Below are positions 23,407 to 26,054 of a DNA stretch of 26,054 nucleotides, piece after piece. Each line of letters starts with the position of its first letter. The stretch's first letter is position 1. Origin of the DNA: DASPKT01 sp035627915 (GTDB taxonomy: Bacteria; Pseudomonadota; Alphaproteobacteria; Azospirillales; Azospirillaceae). The notes beneath the pieces were generated by a model. That model saw only the letters and a program-made list of their open reading frames with translations, ran no database searches and was not told the DNA's origin. The stretch spans positions 1 to 26,054 of the forward strand of contig DASPKT010000249.1 in assembly GCA_035627915.1 (NCBI GenBank), in the 5' to 3' direction. The translations under genes were made by a program, and so were the position numbers.

Positions 23407-24552
23407 TCAGCCCCGTGCCAGGATGGTGGTGGAGTGGGAGTTGCCGCCGAGCCCGGTGACGGCGCACAGACGCGCGTCCGGCACCTGGGCCGCACCGCGG
23501 ATGCCGCGCAGCTGGCGTACCCCCTCGGTTAAGAGCGTGATGCCGGGCAGGTAGCCGCCCGACATGTGCCCGCCGCCGGTGTTGACCGGCATGCGCCCGC
23601 CCGGCATGGCGTAGCCGGCATGGAAGAAGCGGGCGCCCTGGCCCCGCTCGCAGAGACCCAGCATCTCCGCCTGGACGATGGCCGAGATGCTGAAGCCGTC
23701 GTAGATCTGGGCAAGGTCCAGGTCGCCGGGCCCGACGCCGGCCATGGCGAAGGCGTCGGCGGCGGATCGGCGGCCGGGGAAGTCCAGTATGTCCGGGTTC
23801 TGGGTGAACACGACCGACTGCGGCCAGCGGTTGGTGTCCATGCCCACGCCGGCCACGACCGCCGGCGGGTGCGGCAGGTCGCGCGCCCGCTCCACGCTGG
23901 TGACGACGTAGGCGGAGCCGGCGTCGGTCATCAGGCAGCAGTCGGCGGCGCGGAACGGCGTGGAGATCATTGGGCTCTTCCGGTAGCCGTCCAGATCCAT
24001 CGGCTCGCGCTTCTGGGCGGTCGGCGTCAGCGTGGCCCAGGTGCGGAAGGTGATGGCGACGGAGGCCAGCTCCTCCTCCGTCATGCCATGCTCGTAGGCG
24101 TAGCGGTTCGCCATGGCGGCGAAGTAGGAGGGCTGGCCGAAATAGCCGACCGGCATCTCCAGGTCCGCCTTCAGCGGCTCGCGCGAGTGGAAGCCGTAGG
24201 GGCCGCCCGGCCGCGTCGCCTGGAACCCGTAGGGTACCAGCACGTAGCTGGCCAGGCCCGCCTCGATGGCAAGCTGGGCCAGGACCAGCGCCTGGCCGGC
24301 CGTGGCCGTGCCGCCGACCGTGTCGGTCACGGCGCTGAAGGGCCGCCGGTCGATGCCCAGCGCGAAGGCCAGCTCGTCCGCGCTGTGGCTGTTGCGGTTG
24401 CAGACAAAGCCGTCGATGTCGCCGGGCTGGAGGCCGGCGTCGGCGATGGCCTGCAGGCTGGCGTCGACCGTCATCTCCAGGAGCGAGCGGGGGCTGGCCC
24501 GCACGAACTCCGTCTCGCCGACGCCGACGATCGCGACCCTGGACCCTTGCAT
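23407..24552 (-). CDS. Thiolase-fold protein (lipid-transfer/SCP-x type) without catalytic Cys, aldolase-like
   Basis: 381 residues, thiolase superfamily. It starts VAIVGVGETEFVRASPRS and has the NxGGGHMSGG and QLRG segments of the SCP-x branch. The nucleophile position holds VGGTATAGQAL (Thr82 aligned to Cys) with no cysteine in that region, and the usual GH(P)xG histidine is Tyr334 in SGGYLPG. So it cannot be an ordinary thiolase. The same type of change occurs in steroid side-chain aldolases of the Ltp2 kind, which pair with a DUF35 protein, and the DUF35 gene follows directly. It may perform a retro-aldol cleavage of a 3-hydroxyacyl-CoA. GAGGAGG precedes the ATG, 17 bases after the PQQ dehydrogenase stop. 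Confidence 0.88.
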   Translation of the reverse strand: MQGSRVAIVGVGETEFVRASPRSLLEMTVDASLQAIADAGLQPGDIDGFVCNRNSHSADELAFALGIDRRPFSAVTDTVGGTATAGQALVLAQLAIEAGLASYVLVPYGFQATRPGGPYGFHSREPLKADLEMPVGYFGQPSYFAAMANRYAYEHGMTEEELASVAITFRTWATLTPTAQKREPMDLDGYRKSPMISTPFRAADCCLMTDAGSAYVVTSVERARDLPHPPAVVAGVGMDTNRWPQSVVFTQNPDILDFPGRRSAADAFAMAGVGPGDLDLAQIYDGFSISAIVQAEMLGLCERGQGARFFHAGYAMPGGRMPVNTGGGHMSGGYLPGITLLTEGVRQLRGIRGAAQVPDARLCAVTGLGGNSHSTTILARG

Positions 24553-24569
24553 GGCCGGCCTCCTCGCCG

Positions 24570-26054
24570 CTACTTCGCCGAGCCGCCGGCGGGGGCCGCG
24601 GCGGCGGCCAGGCTCTCGCGCGCCCGCTGGCGGATGTAGTGGCGCAAGCCCTCCAGCTCGGCGTCGGTGAGCTGCTCAAACCGGGGCATGCCCCGCTCCA
24701 TCAGCGCCCCGCCGTGCACGATGGAGGTGAAGCTCTCCGCGTCCAGGGGCACGCCGGCCTTGCGCAGGTCGGGGGCGGCGCCGCCCGACACCATACCGGC
24801 ACCGTGGCAGATGACGCAGCTGGAATTGTAGATCGGCGCGCCGACCGCCGCCTTGGCCGGGTCGATGGCGAAGTCCGCGTCGTCGACCACAGGCAGGTCC
24901 GCCCTGACGGCCGGCGGCAGAGCGGCCTTGCCGTCCAGCGCGAAGGTCAGCACCCGCCGGCGCTGCTGCGTGTAGTCCCAGTTGGGGACGTTGGCGAAGC
25001 TGCTGCGGAAGCCGGTGATGACGGTGACGTACTGGCGGCCGTCCACCGCGTAGGTGATGGCGTTGGCGAGGATGCCGTTCTGGGCGTCGAAGGACCACAG
25101 CTCCTTGCCGCTGTCGGCGGCGAAGGCGGTGAACCTGCCGGTGTTCTGGCCCTGGAAGACCAGATTGCCGGCCGTGGTGATGGTGCCGCCGTTCAGCACG
25201 CCGTTCTGCGGCAGGCGCCACGCCTCCTTCTGGCGGACCGGGTCCCAGGCGACCAGCGCGCTGGTCGGCGGCGGCACCTTGATGCTGGCTGGCGGCGGCC
25301 CCAGCCCGGTGTTCACGAACATGCCCGGCTTGTACTTCCAGTTGGCGATGTCGGGCGGGTCGACGAAGACGCGCCCGCCCTCCATGACCGGTATGTAGGC
25401 GAGGCCGGTCCTGGGGTTGAAGGACATGGTCTGGACCCCGTGCGCGCCCAGCGGGAAGGGCCAGACCTCGACCGGCTTGCCGCCGGGGAAGCGCGCGTCC
25501 GGGTTCTCCACCGGCCGGCCGGTCGCCAGGTCGATCCGCTCCGCCCAGGTGACCTTGGTGAACTTCTCGGCCGAGAGCGGCTTTCCCGTCTCCCGGTCGA
25601 TCACATAGAAGAAGCCGTTCTTCGGCGCATGGATGATGACCGGGCGCTTTTTGCTCCCGACCTCCAGCTCGGCCAGCTGGATGTCCATGGCGTTGTTGTA
25701 GTCCCAGGTGTTGCCGGGATCGGTCTGGTAGTGCCAGGCGTACTCGCCGGTGTCGGCGTCCAGCGCCACGATGGAGGACAGGAACAGGTTGTCGCCGCCG
25801 CCTGGGCTGCGGATCTTCTGGTTCCAGGGCCAGCCGTTGCCGGTGCCGAGATAGATGCGGTTGAAGCGGGCGTCGTAGGCCATGGCATGCCAGACAGTGC
25901 CGCCGCCGCCGTACTTCCACCACTCGCCGGTCCAGGTCTTGGCGGCCATTTCCATGGCCTTGTTCTCGAACCCGTCGGCGGGGTTGCCCGGCACCGTGTG
26001 GAAGCGCCAGGCCTTCCTGCCGGTCTTCACATCATAAGCGGTGACGTAGCCGCG
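24570..26054 (-). CDS. PQQ-dependent quinohemoprotein alcohol dehydrogenase, C-terminal cytochrome c (5' end outside the window)
   Basis: 494 residues are visible and the frame stays open to the window edge, so the N-terminus, signal peptide and disulfide-ring motif are missing. The eight-bladed propeller repeats are visible (for example GDNLFLSSIVALDADTGEY, then WDYNN, PKNGFFYVIDRETGK, GRFTAFAADSGKELW). The proposed catalytic Asp is in WDYNN (codon 25701-25703); the residue two further is Asn rather than the Asp of lanthanide enzymes. A C-terminal cytochrome c domain follows, with CVICH (24804-24818) and a Met ligand in GMPRF. It should oxidise an alcohol in the periplasm and pass electrons to the haem. 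It heads the minus-strand group with the thiolase-fold and DUF35 genes. The substrate is not known. Confidence 0.93.
   Translation of the reverse strand, partial: RGYVTAYDVKTGRKAWRFHTVPGNPADGFENKAMEMAAKTWTGEWWKYGGGGTVWHAMAYDARFNRIYLGTGNGWPWNQKIRSPGGGDNLFLSSIVALDADTGEYAWHYQTDPGNTWDYNNAMDIQLAELEVGSKKRPVIIHAPKNGFFYVIDRETGKPLSAEKFTKVTWAERIDLATGRPVENPDARFPGGKPVEVWPFPLGAHGVQTMSFNPRTGLAYIPVMEGGRVFVDPPDIANWKYKPGMFVNTGLGPPPASIKVPPPTSALVAWDPVRQKEAWRLPQNGVLNGGTITTAGNLVFQGQNTGRFTAFAADSGKELWSFDAQNGILANAITYAVDGRQYVTVITGFRSSFANVPNWDYTQQRRRVLTFALDGKAALPPAVRADLPVVDDADFAIDPAKAAVGAPIYNSSCVICHGAGMVSGGAAPDLRKAGVPLDAESFTSIVHGGALMERGMPRFEQLTDAELEGLRHYIRQRARESLAAAAAPAGGSAK

Overview
This is a very GC-rich window (roughly 70% or more by eye) from what is probably a high-GC alphaproteobacterium, perhaps Rhodospirillales-like. 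The reasoning is a PQQ dehydrogenase fused to cytochrome c, a Tat-exported molybdenum hydroxylase of the isoquinoline-oxidoreductase type, and many CoA-pathway genes. The taxonomic call is an inference; there is no rRNA or marker gene here. The window is almost solid coding sequence, with 21 protein genes, no gap over 150 bases, and no RNA gene, mobile element or CRISPR array seen.

Layout: (1) 60-5350, plus strand: a crotonase-fold protein, a large acyl-CoA dehydrogenase of methylsuccinyl-CoA dehydrogenase type, and a two-subunit periplasmic molybdenum hydroxylase. (2) 5407-7583: a thiolase (minus) and a CitE/HpcH-type CoA lyase (plus), transcribed divergently from a shared control region. 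(3) 7631-11537, minus strand: a TetR regulator, FO synthase (first committed step of coenzyme F420) and an NADPH:F420 reductase, as an apparent operon. (4) 11613-17735, plus strand, divergent from the regulator: kinase-like phosphotransferase, SDR, ACAD10/11-type acyl-CoA dehydrogenase, MFS transporter and acyl-CoA synthetase. (5) 17848-22972, plus strand: fused double CoA-transferase, luciferase-like flavin/F420 oxidoreductase, exported SnoaL-like protein and a zinc-free quinone oxidoreductase. (6) 22988-26054, minus strand: PQQ quinohemoprotein dehydrogenase (5' end outside the window), a cysteine-less thiolase-fold protein and a DUF35 OB-fold protein.

How it may work together: the set reads as a catabolic island for an unknown carboxylic or alicyclic substrate. 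Uptake (MFS) and CoA activation (AMP ligase, CoA-transferase) would be followed by hydroxyl phosphorylation and elimination (phosphotransferase plus ACAD, as in levulinate/4-hydroxyacid catabolism), oxidation (SDR, ACAD, quinone oxidoreductase, LLM enzyme) and carbon-carbon cleavage (thiolase, CitE-like lyase, aldolase-like thiolase/DUF35 pair). The most striking points are that F420 genes sit in the same operon as the local TetR regulator, and that two separate divergent promoters (6653-6694 and 11542-11584) share the same interleaved hexamers. A related box with a perfect 16-bp palindrome lies over the promoter of the third operon (17807-17822). This suggests one TetR regulon that ties F420 supply to the catabolic genes.
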